Origin: Emticicia agri
GTDB taxonomy: Bacteria > Bacteroidota > Bacteroidia > Cytophagales > Spirosomataceae
NCBI RefSeq assembly: GCF_004168285.1
Contig: NZ_SEWF01000026.1
Location: 1-64,000 of the forward strand
DNA: 64,000 bases
Direction: 5' to 3'
The position numbers were made by a program, and so were the translations under genes. Each line of letters starts with the position of its first letter. The first letter of the stretch is position 1. Shown piece by piece: positions 43,685-52,206 of this stretch. The notes beneath the pieces were generated by a model. The model was not told the origin of the DNA, searched no databases, and worked only from the letters and a program-made list of their open reading frames with translations.

Positions 43685-44017
43685 ATGCAAAGTAAAATAC
43701 CAGACATTATCCAGACCGTTCCTTTGCTAAATTATGTCTTATTGGCAAGTATTTTATTCATAATCGGTGTCGTGGGTGTATTGATACGTCGTAATGCTAT
43801 CATCATATTTATGTCAATAGAGTTAATGCTCAATGCTGTTAACCTTTTATTAATCGCGTTTTCTTCTTATCGGGCAGATGCATCAGGGCAGGTTTTTGTA
43901 TTTTTTATTATGGCAGTAGCCGCGGCAGAGGTAGCCGTAGGTCTGGCTATTATCGTAATGATTTACAGAAATATCCGCTCTATCGATGTCGGTTTGCTGG
44001 ATAAACTGAAGTGGTAA
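43685..44017 (+). CDS. nuoK: NADH-quinone oxidoreductase subunit K
   Basis: A 110-residue membrane subunit of complex I. ATG at 43685 ([18 protein letters not shown]) is chosen; the frame is open back to 43619 but this stretch holds the promoter. Three helices with the family marks [29 protein letters not shown], in which the Glu of SIELML is the conserved channel residue, and [23 protein letters not shown] with the second conserved Glu. First gene of nuoKLMN; nuoA-J are not in the window. Confidence 0.94.
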   Translation: MQSKIPDIIQTVPLLNYVLLASILFIIGVVGVLIRRNAIIIFMSIELMLNAVNLLLIAFSSYRADASGQVFVFFIMAVAAAEVAVGLAIIVMIYRNIRSIDVGLLDKLKW

Positions 44018-44084
44018 TCTCTTCATTAATATAATAGTTTTTAAACCTTATTTAACATGCCTTTGAGGCCAGGGCTATTAATAT

Positions 44085-46028
44085 ATGTCAATCATTACTC
44101 TAATACCTTTATTTCCACTCATTGGTTTTCTGATCAACGGTCTTGGATTTCGTAAAATTCCTGCCAGTTTAGCCGGACCAATAGGTGTTGGGGCTTCATT
44201 ATTATCATTTATTGGTACTGTAATAGCCTATACACAACTCACCGAAACCAGTCAACCTGTTTTTGTAAATGTTTTCGACTGGATTACCGTCGGCACATTG
44301 CAGATTAACTTCTCATTTCAGATAGACCAGCTATCTATTATTATGCTCTTTGTAATTACGGGTGTAGGTACATTGATACATATGTATTCGATGGGCTATA
44401 TGCACGACGACGAAGGATATGGTAAATTTATGGCATTCCTTAATTTGTTCTTATTCTCGATGTTACTATTGGTAATGGGGTCAAATTATATAGTCATGTT
44501 TATTGGTTGGGAAGGTGTTGGTTTGTGTTCTTACCTACTCATTGGTTTCTGGAATAAAAATACAGAATATGGCAATGCCGCCAGAAAAGCCTTCATTATG
44601 AACCGTATCGGTGATTTAGGCTTTCTGATTGGTATTTTCTTAATCATATTAAATTTTGGTACGGTTGAATACGCAGAAGTATTTGAACAAGCCAAAGGAT
44701 TAACCGTAGGCGATAGCACTATCATTGCTATTACAGGCTTTCTGTTTATCGGGGCAATGGGTAAATCGGCGCAGATTCCGCTTTATACCTGGTTACCTGA
44801 TGCAATGGCTGGCCCTACACCTGTATCAGCTTTGATACACGCTGCTACTATGGTTACTTCGGGTATTTATATGATTGTTCGCTCTAATATTCTTTATACA
44901 CTTGCCCCTGAAACATTGAATCTTGTGGCATGGATTGGTGTAGCAACGGCTGTAGTAGCGGCAACCATCGGTATCTTCCAGAACGATATTAAGAAAGTAT
45001 TGGCCTACTCTACTGTAAGTCAGTTAGGGTATATGTTTATGGGATTAGGCGTATCGGCTTATACGTCGGGCTTCTTCCATGTAATTACGCACGCTTTCTT
45101 CAAAGCCCTTCTATTCTTAGCGGCAGGTAGTGTCATTCACGCCATGAGTGGCGAGCAGGATATTCGACGGATGGGTGGCTTGTGGAGCAAAATCAGAATT
45201 ACAGCTATTACATTTTTAGTAGGTACCATTGCTATTTCAGGTGTTTTCCCGTTAGCCGGGTTCTTCTCAAAAGATGAAATATTGGCGCATGTGTATGAGC
45301 ATAATAAATTGATGTGGGTATTGGCATTAATTGGCTCTATGATGACAGCCTTTTACATGTTCCGTTTATTCTTTCTCACATTTACAGGTTCTTTCAGAGG
45401 TACGCATGAGCAGGAACATCATTTACATGAATCTCCGGCAAGCATGACTATTCCTTTGATAGTCTTGGCAGTTTTGTCGTTCATTGGAGGTTTTATCGGT
45501 ATGCCTGAAGTTTTTCATACGCCTCATTTTTTAGCAGATTTTCTGAATCCTATTTATGAGGGCTCAAAAGCTGTTAATCCTGAGTTCGGGGCTCATCCGA
45601 TTGAACATTCAACCGAGTGGATGTTGATGGGAATTTCGCTGGGAGCTGCCCTGATTGCTATTTTTGTAGCTTATACTCAATTTGGTGGAAGCAAAAACGT
45701 ACCTGTGGAAGACAGCGAGATTACAGGTGTACAAAAAGTGATTTACAACAAATACTATATCGACGAAATTTACTGGGCTGTTTTTGTAAACCCTGTAAAA
45801 CGCTTGTCAAACTTATTTGTGAGCGTATTTGAGCCTAAAGGTTTTGACGGCATTGTGAATGGCGTAGGTAAACTGGTTAACTCATTCAGTGGGCTTACCC
45901 GCAGATTACAAGCCGGAGGAACGGGCTTCTATTTATTTGCAATGGTAATCAGTATTGCCTTGTTTATGACTATCAACCTCGGTTATCAGGTTTTAGAAAC
46001 CATTAAAGCATTTGTTGGAATAAAATAA
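44085..46028 (+). CDS. nuoL: NADH-quinone oxidoreductase subunit L
   Basis: A 647-residue antiporter-like subunit of complex I at the distal end of the membrane arm. Markers are FFLINGLGFRKIP-like N-terminus, FQIDQLSIIMLFVITGVGTLIHMYSMGYM, GWEGVGLCSYLLIGFW (conserved Glu), AARKAFIMNRIGDLGFLIGIF, LPDAMAGPTPVSALIHAATMVTSGIYMIVR and HVITHAFFKALLFLAAGSVIHAM. The C-terminal long lateral helix region is present (about 560-647). It pumps protons during NADH oxidation. 67 bases after nuoK. Confidence 0.96.
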   Translation: MSIITLIPLFPLIGFLINGLGFRKIPASLAGPIGVGASLLSFIGTVIAYTQLTETSQPVFVNVFDWITVGTLQINFSFQIDQLSIIMLFVITGVGTLIHMYSMGYMHDDEGYGKFMAFLNLFLFSMLLLVMGSNYIVMFIGWEGVGLCSYLLIGFWNKNTEYGNAARKAFIMNRIGDLGFLIGIFLIILNFGTVEYAEVFEQAKGLTVGDSTIIAITGFLFIGAMGKSAQIPLYTWLPDAMAGPTPVSALIHAATMVTSGIYMIVRSNILYTLAPETLNLVAWIGVATAVVAATIGIFQNDIKKVLAYSTVSQLGYMFMGLGVSAYTSGFFHVITHAFFKALLFLAAGSVIHAMSGEQDIRRMGGLWSKIRITAITFLVGTIAISGVFPLAGFFSKDEILAHVYEHNKLMWVLALIGSMMTAFYMFRLFFLTFTGSFRGTHEQEHHLHESPASMTIPLIVLAVLSFIGGFIGMPEVFHTPHFLADFLNPIYEGSKAVNPEFGAHPIEHSTEWMLMGISLGAALIAIFVAYTQFGGSKNVPVEDSEITGVQKVIYNKYYIDEIYWAVFVNPVKRLSNLFVSVFEPKGFDGIVNGVGKLVNSFSGLTRRLQAGGTGFYLFAMVISIALFMTINLGYQVLETIKAFVGIK

Positions 46029-46070
46029 TCCAACCAAACATTACGACTTAAAAATTAAAACTCATTACGG

Positions 46071-47519
46071 ATGTTAGCACTAATCCTTATACTAATTCCT
46101 CTTATCGGCAGTCTTTTACTGTTTGCATTAAGAGGTAGTAATGATGGAGTATCAAAAAATGTAGCTTTATTGACTTCACTTGTAGAATTTGTCATTGCTG
46201 CCTACGCTTTTATTACTTTTGATTCTCAGACCATTGTAGAAGTTAAATATGCCTGGATGAAAGATTTGAGAATCAACTTCCATTTAGGAATAGATGGCAT
46301 CAGCCTGCTGATGATTGCCCTGACAGGTTTTTTAGTACCGTTGATTATTCTTTCTACATTTAAGTACAGCTATAAAAAACACGAATCGTTCTACTCGCTA
46401 ATCTTATTGGCGCAAACAGCTTTGATGGGTGTTTTTATGGCAAAAGATATTTTCCTTTTCTATTTCTTCTACGAAGTTGCCCTGATACCGGTATATTTTC
46501 TGGCAGCTATATGGGGAGGAACAAATGCGCCAAGAATAACTTTCAAAATGTTTGTATATACCATGTTTGGAAGTTTGTTTATGTTGGTAGCTATTGTGTA
46601 TTTATATATTAAAGCCTCAACAGCCAACATTCAGGAATTATATACAGCTGCTAAATTTATTTCGCCTGCAAGCCAGAACTTATTATTCTGGGCTTTCTTT
46701 ATAGCCTTTGCTATCAAAATGCCTGTGTTGCCTTTTCATACCTGGCAGCCAGATACTTATAGCGAGTCTCCAACTCCGGCAACCATGTTATTATCGGGTC
46801 TTTTGTCGAAAATGGGGGTTTATGGGCTTATCCGCATCTTATTACCTTTGGCTCCGGTAGGCTTATCTAATTATGGTTTAATAGCTATGATTCTGTCAGT
46901 AATCGGCTTGATTTACGGTTCTGTCATTGCCATTCAGCAAAACAATATCAAACGCCTCATTGCCTATTCATCATTTGCACACATGGGCTTAATGGCCGCC
47001 GGGGTATTATCGGGTACTTTAAGTGGTATTCAGGGTGCATTATTGCAGATGGTAGCACACGGAATCAATGCAGTAGGTTTGTTCTTCATCGTAAAAATTA
47101 TGTATGACCGCACCAACACGAGAGATTTAAACTCTTTAGGCGGAATTACTCAGAATACGCCTGCATTAAGCATCTATTTCATGATTATTATGCTGGGCAG
47201 TGTTGCTCTACCTTTAACCAATGGATTTGTAGGAGAATTTTTATTACTGAAAGGTGTATTTGATAAAAATGCGTGGTTAGGCGGTGTAGCAGGATTAACC
47301 ATTATTTTAGGCGCAGTTTATATGCTACGCATGATGCAACGCTCTATGTTTGGCGAGCGCAATGAAGTTACTGCCCAATTCAGCGATGTAAAAGGCACCG
47401 AAATAGCCGTTTTATTACCAATTGCCGCTGTAGTCTTATTAATGGGTATTTTCCCGAATGTGTTTCTGAAAATTACTGAACCTGCGGTTAATAGCTTATT
47501 ACAACTGATTCATCCTTAA
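46071..47519 (+). CDS. nuoM: NADH-quinone oxidoreductase subunit M
   Basis: A 482-residue antiporter-like complex I subunit with about 14 helices: LGIDGISLLMIALTGFLVPL, FLFYFFYEVALIPVYFLAAIWGG (conserved Glu), FHTWQPDTYSESPTPATMLLSGLLSKMGVYGLIRI (Lys channel residue), NIKRLIAYSSFAHMGLMAAG and GAVYMLRMMQRSMFGE. 42 bases after nuoL, same operon. Confidence 0.96.
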   Translation: MLALILILIPLIGSLLLFALRGSNDGVSKNVALLTSLVEFVIAAYAFITFDSQTIVEVKYAWMKDLRINFHLGIDGISLLMIALTGFLVPLIILSTFKYSYKKHESFYSLILLAQTALMGVFMAKDIFLFYFFYEVALIPVYFLAAIWGGTNAPRITFKMFVYTMFGSLFMLVAIVYLYIKASTANIQELYTAAKFISPASQNLLFWAFFIAFAIKMPVLPFHTWQPDTYSESPTPATMLLSGLLSKMGVYGLIRILLPLAPVGLSNYGLIAMILSVIGLIYGSVIAIQQNNIKRLIAYSSFAHMGLMAAGVLSGTLSGIQGALLQMVAHGINAVGLFFIVKIMYDRTNTRDLNSLGGITQNTPALSIYFMIIMLGSVALPLTNGFVGEFLLLKGVFDKNAWLGGVAGLTIILGAVYMLRMMQRSMFGERNEVTAQFSDVKGTEIAVLLPIAAVVLLMGIFPNVFLKITEPAVNSLLQLIHP

Positions 47520-47569
47520 TTCATAGTTCATGCCCGACAGTCGTGAACTGATAATGATAAATAGATATT

Positions 47570-48964
47570 ATGTATCCAATACTCGTACTTTCTATTACCG
47601 GAATTATTACCCTTTTCTTAGGTTTTCTTAAATCTAAGAAAGTATTACTTCCTGCTACCTTATTTTTTGTAACACTTGCCTTTTTATCTAATTTCTACGA
47701 CTGGAATAAACCGGGCTTGTATTTCAATAATATGTTGCAGGTAAATAACTATACTATACTGTTATCGGCTATTATTCTGCTTTCCGCTTTTCTAATCATC
47801 GCTTTATCAAAAGGATTTATTGACGATGAACATGCGCAACCTGCTGAATATTTTGCCATATTACAGTTTTCGCTGGTAGGGGCTATTATGATGACCGGAT
47901 ACCAGAATCTGATAATGCTTTTTATAGGTGTTGAGATTCTTTCTGTTTCGATGTATGTACTTACCGGAAGTGATAAACGTAACCTGAGAGGCAATGAAGC
48001 GGCCCTTAAATACTTTCTGATGGGGTCATTTGCTACGGGTATTATGCTTTTTGGTATTGCTATGTTATATGGTGCTAATTTCTCATTCAATATTGAGGCA
48101 GCACGTACAGTAATTATACAATCACAAATGACAGGACGCTCTGTGTATCTGTTTGTAGGGGTTACTTTCTTACTAATCGGCTTATTGTTTAAAATATCTG
48201 CCGCTCCGTTTCACTTCTGGACTCCTGATGTATATGAAGGTGCTCCGACTATCTTTACCACTTTCATGTCAACGATTGTAAAGACAGCCGGATTTGCCGC
48301 TATTTATCGCATCTTAGAGGTTTCTTTCTCGCCTATTTATAATTTCTGGTGGGTAATGGTCATTATCATGACAGTATTGAGCTTAATCATAAGCAATGTT
48401 ACAGCGGTTTCGCAGAGTAGCTTTAAGCGTATGCTGGCGTTTTCGAGTATTTCGCATGCAGGTTATATGTTAATGGCAGTAGTGGGTTTAAGCAATAAAT
48501 CTGATGATTCTATCGTATTTTATTCATTAGCCTATTCTTTGGCTACTATCAGTGCTTTTGGGGTATTGATGGCGGTATCGAAAGAAAAACTGGTTGATGG
48601 CAGACCGGACGAGAGTATTGCAGTACTGAATGGGTTATCGAAAAGAAATCCTTTCCTTGCTTTTATTTTAGCTATATCCATGCTTTCGTTGGCAGGTATT
48701 CCACTAACGGCAGGTTTCTGGGGTAAATTCTATGTATTTTCAGATGCGGCTTTCAGAGGGCATACCTGGCTATTAGTAGTAGCTGTTTTAATGTCAGCAG
48801 TAGGTATCTATTATTATTTCAAGCCTATTATTGCTGCTTATATGAAAGAAAACGAGGGCGAAGTGATAAGTCTGACGCCTTTTTATAAGATAATTCTCGG
48901 AATCACTACATTTGGTTCTATTTTACTTGGACTTTTCCCTGATTTATTACGTAGCCTTATGTGA
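47570..48964 (+). CDS. nuoN: NADH-quinone oxidoreductase subunit N
   Basis: A 464-residue antiporter-like complex I subunit: LIMLFIGVEILSVSMYVLTG (conserved Glu), NEAALKYFLMGSFATGIMLFG, FHFWTPDVYEGAPTIFTTFMSTIVKTAGFAAIYRI (channel Lys), SSFKRMLAFSSISHAGYMLMAV and LAGIPLTAGFWGKFYVF. Its TGA stop overlaps the GTG start of the GtrA-like gene (ATGTGA-type junction), so translation of the two is probably coupled. Confidence 0.96.
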   Translation: MYPILVLSITGIITLFLGFLKSKKVLLPATLFFVTLAFLSNFYDWNKPGLYFNNMLQVNNYTILLSAIILLSAFLIIALSKGFIDDEHAQPAEYFAILQFSLVGAIMMTGYQNLIMLFIGVEILSVSMYVLTGSDKRNLRGNEAALKYFLMGSFATGIMLFGIAMLYGANFSFNIEAARTVIIQSQMTGRSVYLFVGVTFLLIGLLFKISAAPFHFWTPDVYEGAPTIFTTFMSTIVKTAGFAAIYRILEVSFSPIYNFWWVMVIIMTVLSLIISNVTAVSQSSFKRMLAFSSISHAGYMLMAVVGLSNKSDDSIVFYSLAYSLATISAFGVLMAVSKEKLVDGRPDESIAVLNGLSKRNPFLAFILAISMLSLAGIPLTAGFWGKFYVFSDAAFRGHTWLLVVAVLMSAVGIYYYFKPIIAAYMKENEGEVISLTPFYKIILGITTFGSILLGLFPDLLRSLM

Positions 48965-49494
48965 TTGAAAGTATATCTATAAATCATACAATCTTGTTAA
49001 AAATATTAAAAAAAATAAAGAATAAGGAAATAAGAAGTTTTATTTCCTTTTTTCTTACAGCTATACTGGGCGCCGGCACAAACTTTATCACACAAATCCC
49101 CTATAAATCTCTTTTTCTCTATCTGGGCTTTGCAGATAAACCCGCCTTCAATCTCAGCGTTTCTGCAGGATATTTAACCGCTACTATCGTAAGTTTTATT
49201 CCGGCAAAGGTTTTTGCTTTTTCTGCCAAAGAATCGGGCAATACTCGTCGGGAGTCTGTCAAATTTTTGATTATAGCACTTGTTGCGTGGGGGATACAAG
49301 TAGGTGTTTCTTCGCTTACTTTCGATCACATAGCTAATAAATATTTTTCTGAGTACTCTCTCTTCGTTCGTGAAAAAAGCTCTCACGTGGTTGGTATGGG
49401 CTTTAGCTTTCTTGCCAATTACTTCGGTCATAAGTTTCTCACTTTTAGAAGTACGGGCATTTATGATAAAATAAAGACCCGTAATATCCGATAA
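48961..49494 (+). CDS. GtrA-like membrane protein
   Basis: 177 residues with four predicted helices, of the GtrA/DPMS-flippase-like family: FISFFLTAILGAGTNFITQIPYKSLF in helix 1, SAGYLTATIVSFIPAKVFAFSAK (helix 2, with the family's late-loop KxxxF-type pattern), and SFLANYFGHKFLTFRS at the end, which matches the usual NFxxxRxxVF closing motif. GtrA proteins are thought to move undecaprenyl-phosphate-linked sugars across the membrane. The GTG start overlaps the nuoN stop; pairing with respiratory genes is odd and suggests a recent rearrangement. Possible partner: the GtrB-like enzymes at 37215 or 41557. Confidence 0.82.
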   Translation: MIESISINHTILLKILKKIKNKEIRSFISFFLTAILGAGTNFITQIPYKSLFLYLGFADKPAFNLSVSAGYLTATIVSFIPAKVFAFSAKESGNTRRESVKFLIIALVAWGIQVGVSSLTFDHIANKYFSEYSLFVREKSSHVVGMGFSFLANYFGHKFLTFRSTGIYDKIKTRNIR

Positions 49495-49569
49495 AATTGC
49501 ACAATATCAAGATAATATTGCCCTATTAAGGCATATTTAAGGTAATTTTAAAAAAAATTTAAGAAACGC

Positions 49570-49601
49570 TTGCGTCATATCTTAAAATAAACTTAAATTT
49601 G
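49570..49601 (+). promoter_or_regulatory. Promoter of the tandem lipoprotein genes
   Basis: TTG at 49570-49572, 21-base spacer, TAAATTTG at 49594-49601, 34 bases before the first ATG. Confidence 0.6.
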
Positions 49602-49635
49602 CAATGCGTTTCAAACCTTAAAAACATCACAAGAA

Positions 49636-49818
49636 ATGAAAAAAGTATTTGCAATTTTATTCGTAGCTGGTATGGCTTCTTTGGCCGCTTGTACATCTAA
49701 AACTGAAGGTTCTGCTGATTCTACTGCTGCTGCTGATTCAGCTGCTTCGGTTATCGCTCCAGTTGATACAACTGTTACAGTTGATACTACAGCTACTGCT
49801 GATACAACTAAGAAATAA
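49636..49818 (+). CDS. Small Thr/Ala/Asp-rich lipoprotein, copy 1
   Basis: 60 residues: MKKVFAILFVAGMASLAAC is a lipoprotein leader with lipobox SLAAC (Cys19). The mature part of 42 residues contains little but Thr, Ser, Ala, Asp and Val, in DTT/DTA-type repeats (PVDTTVTVDTTATADTTKK), so it should be unstructured and acidic with a basic tip. Copy 2 follows after 28 bases. The function is unknown; strong promoter and terminator suggest high expression. Confidence 0.82.
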   Translation: MKKVFAILFVAGMASLAACTSKTEGSADSTAAADSAASVIAPVDTTVTVDTTATADTTKK

Positions 49819-49846
49819 TTTTTAAAAACAATATAAAAATAAAGAA

Positions 49847-50026
49847 ATGAAAAAAGTATTTGCAATCTTATTCGTAGCTGGTATGGCTTCTTTAGCCGCT
49901 TGTACATCTAAAACTGAAACTGCAGCTGATTCTACAACTGTAGATACAACTGCTTCAGTTATGGCTCCAGTTGATACAACTGTTACAGTTGATACTACAG
50001 CTACTGCTGATACTACTAAGAAATAA
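49847..50026 (+). CDS. Small Thr/Ala/Asp-rich lipoprotein, copy 2
   Basis: 59 residues, a tandem duplicate of the previous gene. The first 24 residues (leader, lipobox SLAAC, then TSKTE) and the last 19 (PVDTTVTVDTTATADTTKK) are identical to copy 1; the middle differs (TAADSTTVDTTASVMA). Preceded by AAAGAA 2 bases before the ATG but no strong Shine-Dalgarno, as usual in Bacteroidota. Followed by a terminator at 50047-50080. Confidence 0.82.
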   Translation: MKKVFAILFVAGMASLAACTSKTETAADSTTVDTTASVMAPVDTTVTVDTTATADTTKK

Positions 50027-50046
50027 TTCTTATTCAGTATAGTAGA

Positions 50047-50080
50047 AAGGTCTTATTCGGTAATTCGGATAAGACTTTTT
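50047..50080 (+). terminator. Terminator of the tandem lipoprotein operon
   Basis: AAGGTCTTATTCG and CGGATAAGACTT pair with a G-T pair around a 6-base loop, then six T. Confidence 0.85.
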
Positions 50081-50115
50081 TATTTTATGACTTTCATTTA
50101 GCACCAATAATAAAA

Positions 50116-50160
50116 AAGGTATCAGTGTTTTAACGCTTCGACGTTTCGACCTGATACCTT
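50116..50160 (-). terminator. Terminator of the 50191 isomerase gene
   Basis: AAGGTATCAG / CTGATACCTT with a 25-base loop that itself folds partly; on the minus strand six T follow. Confidence 0.7.
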
Positions 50161-50190
50161 AATTTTTATTTAAACTGATGAGATAGCATT

Positions 50191-51129
50191 TTAGAAATTA
50201 TCACTCCATCTGTAAGCCTCAATAAGCTTCTTCTCTCCTTCTATGCCTTTGTAGGCATTTCCGTGTTCCATACCTAAGATAAACTCCTGATTGTTTGCTT
50301 TTGATTTCTCGTAGATATGTTTGAACAGGCTTTTGTAGTTTACTTCTCCCGTGGTTGGTTCATTACGCCCTGGCTCATCCCCAATCTGGAAATAAGCGAT
50401 TTCGCTCCAACACCAGTCCATATTTTGTGTGATACGGCCTTCGTTGCGTTGCATATGCCACATGTCAAATAAAATCTTACATGAGGGGCTGTTTACTGCC
50501 TTACAAATCATATACGTCTGGTCAGAATTACGTAGGAATAAATCAGGTGTATCACTTAATGGCTCCATCACCATAGTAAGGTTATGCGGCTCTAATATAT
50601 CGCAGGCTCGGCGCAATGCGTCTATCACATTGGCTGTCTGGATACCAATGGGTAATCTTCTTTCAAAAAAGCCCGGCACAACTGTCGCCCATCTGGCATT
50701 GACACGCTTGGCTACTTCTACCGAAGTGCGGCATGTTTTCAGGAAATTCTCTAAAAACTCTTTTTTTCCGGTTGCCAATGATGTTTTCCAGTTGTCGCCA
50801 CCATCAATCACAAAAACACCCATTTTCATATTCAGTTTGGTCAACGTCTCTCCTATCTTTTTTTGTTCCTCTACCGAACGCCCCAACATGCCATTATCTT
50901 CTAATGCCATAAACCCGTTATCGGCCATAAACTTTAACTGGTCTGTAAGGTTTTTTCCGGCAGAGTTTTCGAACATACCGAAATGGGGAGCATACAAGAG
51001 TTTGAATTTATCGGCTGCGGCAGTTTTAGGTAAATTTTCTTGTGTTTCTGCTACCAAAGCAGTACCCATAGGCAAAGCAGAAGCACCTGCTACCATAGCA
51101 CTCTTTGAAAGAAAGTTTCTACGATTCAT
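50191..51129 (-). CDS. Hydroxypyruvate isomerase-like TIM-barrel sugar isomerase with Tat leader
   Basis: 312 residues. The N-terminus MNRRNFLSKSAMVAGASALP is a twin-arginine signal, so it should be exported folded. The rest is a xylose-isomerase-like TIM barrel: LLYAPHFGMFENSAG, MADNGFMALEDNGM, TMVMEPLSD (metal-binding Glu), ILFDMWHMQRNEG (Asp, His), FQIGDEPGRNEPTTGE (Asp, Glu) and FILGMEHGNAY (Glu). This layout is that of the Hyi/hydroxypyruvate isomerase group. The substrate is unknown and could be another keto-sugar. Confidence 0.87.
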   Translation of the reverse strand: MNRRNFLSKSAMVAGASALPMGTALVAETQENLPKTAAADKFKLLYAPHFGMFENSAGKNLTDQLKFMADNGFMALEDNGMLGRSVEEQKKIGETLTKLNMKMGVFVIDGGDNWKTSLATGKKEFLENFLKTCRTSVEVAKRVNARWATVVPGFFERRLPIGIQTANVIDALRRACDILEPHNLTMVMEPLSDTPDLFLRNSDQTYMICKAVNSPSCKILFDMWHMQRNEGRITQNMDWCWSEIAYFQIGDEPGRNEPTTGEVNYKSLFKHIYEKSKANNQEFILGMEHGNAYKGIEGEKKLIEAYRWSDNF

Positions 51130-51246
51130 TAGTAATAAATTAAGGGTTGATTGATGCAGACAAATTACGAAAATATTGTCAATGAAGCGTTAAATCAATC
51201 TAAAATGTCTTCTGGATTTCTCAATACGACATGGGCTCGATACAAT

Positions 51247-51297
51247 AAGTCCCGTAGGAACGATATATTAAATCAATATATCGTTCCTACGGGACTT
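51247..51297. repeat. REP-like perfect palindrome with 22-base arms
   Basis: Left arm 51247-51268 and right arm 51276-51297 are perfect reverse complements with a 7-base spacer. The arms contain the stretches AAGTCCCGTAGGAACGAT and ATCGTTCCTACGGGACTT. A diverged relative of the right arm, ATATATCGTCCCTGACGGGACTT, follows at 51340-51362. Such palindromes are common between genes in Bacteroidota and are moved by RAYT-type (IS200-like) transposases; none is in the window. Confidence 0.75.
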
Positions 51298-51322
51298 AGA
51301 CATAATTATAGCTATTTTTTCT

Positions 51323-51339
51323 ACCGCGCGGCGGCCGCC
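51323..51339. other. Second GC-rich micro-island
   Basis: ACCGCGCGGCGGCCGCC, all but one base G or C, between the REP-like palindrome and its diverged copy, in otherwise AT-rich DNA. It includes a NotI site (GCGGCCGC, 51331-51338). Its reverse complement shares a GCCGCCGCG-GGT-like core with 1257-1275. Origin unknown; may be part of the repeat, an insertion, or an artefact. Confidence 0.55.
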
Positions 51340-51396
51340 TATATATCGTCCCTGACGGGACTTAAAAAGCCAAATAGACCGATTACTAAACTTACG

Positions 51397-52122
51397 TTAA
51401 TACAAGAAATCCAGGTTTTCTGTTTTTATTTCTTCTGTTTCAAGCTCCAGAAATTCTTCCCAGAAAGGATTTTCAGGAAGCGGAGCTTTACATAAAATAG
51501 GTTCTTTTTTGACAGGATGAACAAAATACAACCGACGGGCATGAAGGTTGATATTGCCTTCAGGATTAAGTCTTGGATAACCATATTTAACATCTCCTCT
51601 GATAGGGCAACCCATCGTGGCTAATTGCACCCTAATCTGATGCGGACGCCCCGTAATAGGATTTACTTCCAGTAAATGATAGTGGTTAATTTCGCCAAGG
51701 TAGCGGTAGTTTAACTCTGCTTTCTGCGAACCTTTTACTTCTGTATCAAAGGCTTTTACTGTATTTTTCTCTTCGTTTTTTACCAACCAGTGGGTTAGTT
51801 TACCACTTTTCTTCTCAGGCTTTTTACCTACTACTGCCCAATAGGTTTTCTGCACATCTCTTCTACGAAATAGTTCATTCATTCGCTCAAGTGCTTTTGA
51901 AGTACGGGCAAAAACCACTATACCACTTACGGGGCGGTCAAGCCGATGCACTGTACCTAAAAACACATCGCCCGGCTTATTATATTTTTCTTTGATGTAG
52001 TCTTTTACGTAATCTGATAAAGTCTTATCTCCTGTAGCATCGCCTTGTACTAAAACTCCTGCTGCTTTATTGACAATAATGATGTGATTGTCTTCGTAAA
52101 GAACATAAAAAGGCTGTTTCAT
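51397..52122 (-). CDS. RluA-family RNA pseudouridine synthase
   Basis: 241 residues: VLYEDNHIIIVNKAAGVLVQGD, the catalytic motif GTVHRLDRPVSGIVVFART (Asp of HRLD), KTYWAVVGKKP, NPITGRPHQIRVQLATMGCPIRGDVKYG and INLHARRLYFVHP. It converts specific uridines to pseudouridine in 23S rRNA or tRNA; the exact site cannot be told. There is no S4 domain, which places it nearer RluA/RluC-like short forms. TATCTTTG on the minus strand at 52148-52141 is a possible -7 element just before the ATG. Its end faces the REP-like region. Confidence 0.93.
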   Translation of the reverse strand: MKQPFYVLYEDNHIIIVNKAAGVLVQGDATGDKTLSDYVKDYIKEKYNKPGDVFLGTVHRLDRPVSGIVVFARTSKALERMNELFRRRDVQKTYWAVVGKKPEKKSGKLTHWLVKNEEKNTVKAFDTEVKGSQKAELNYRYLGEINHYHLLEVNPITGRPHQIRVQLATMGCPIRGDVKYGYPRLNPEGNINLHARRLYFVHPVKKEPILCKAPLPENPFWEEFLELETEEIKTENLDFLY

Positions 52123-52206
52123 ATCTTTAATAATTTCTCACAAAGATACTCAGTTTTTTCAAGTTAAACTATAAAACTGTGAGAGATAGCCTTTTATGAG
52201 TCATTT

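Noticed and set aside
51151-51495. 114-codon frame on the plus strand
   Set aside because: It runs through the REP-like palindrome and the GC island, then antisense into the end of the pseudouridine synthase gene; no protein similarity and the coding sense is better on the minus strand.
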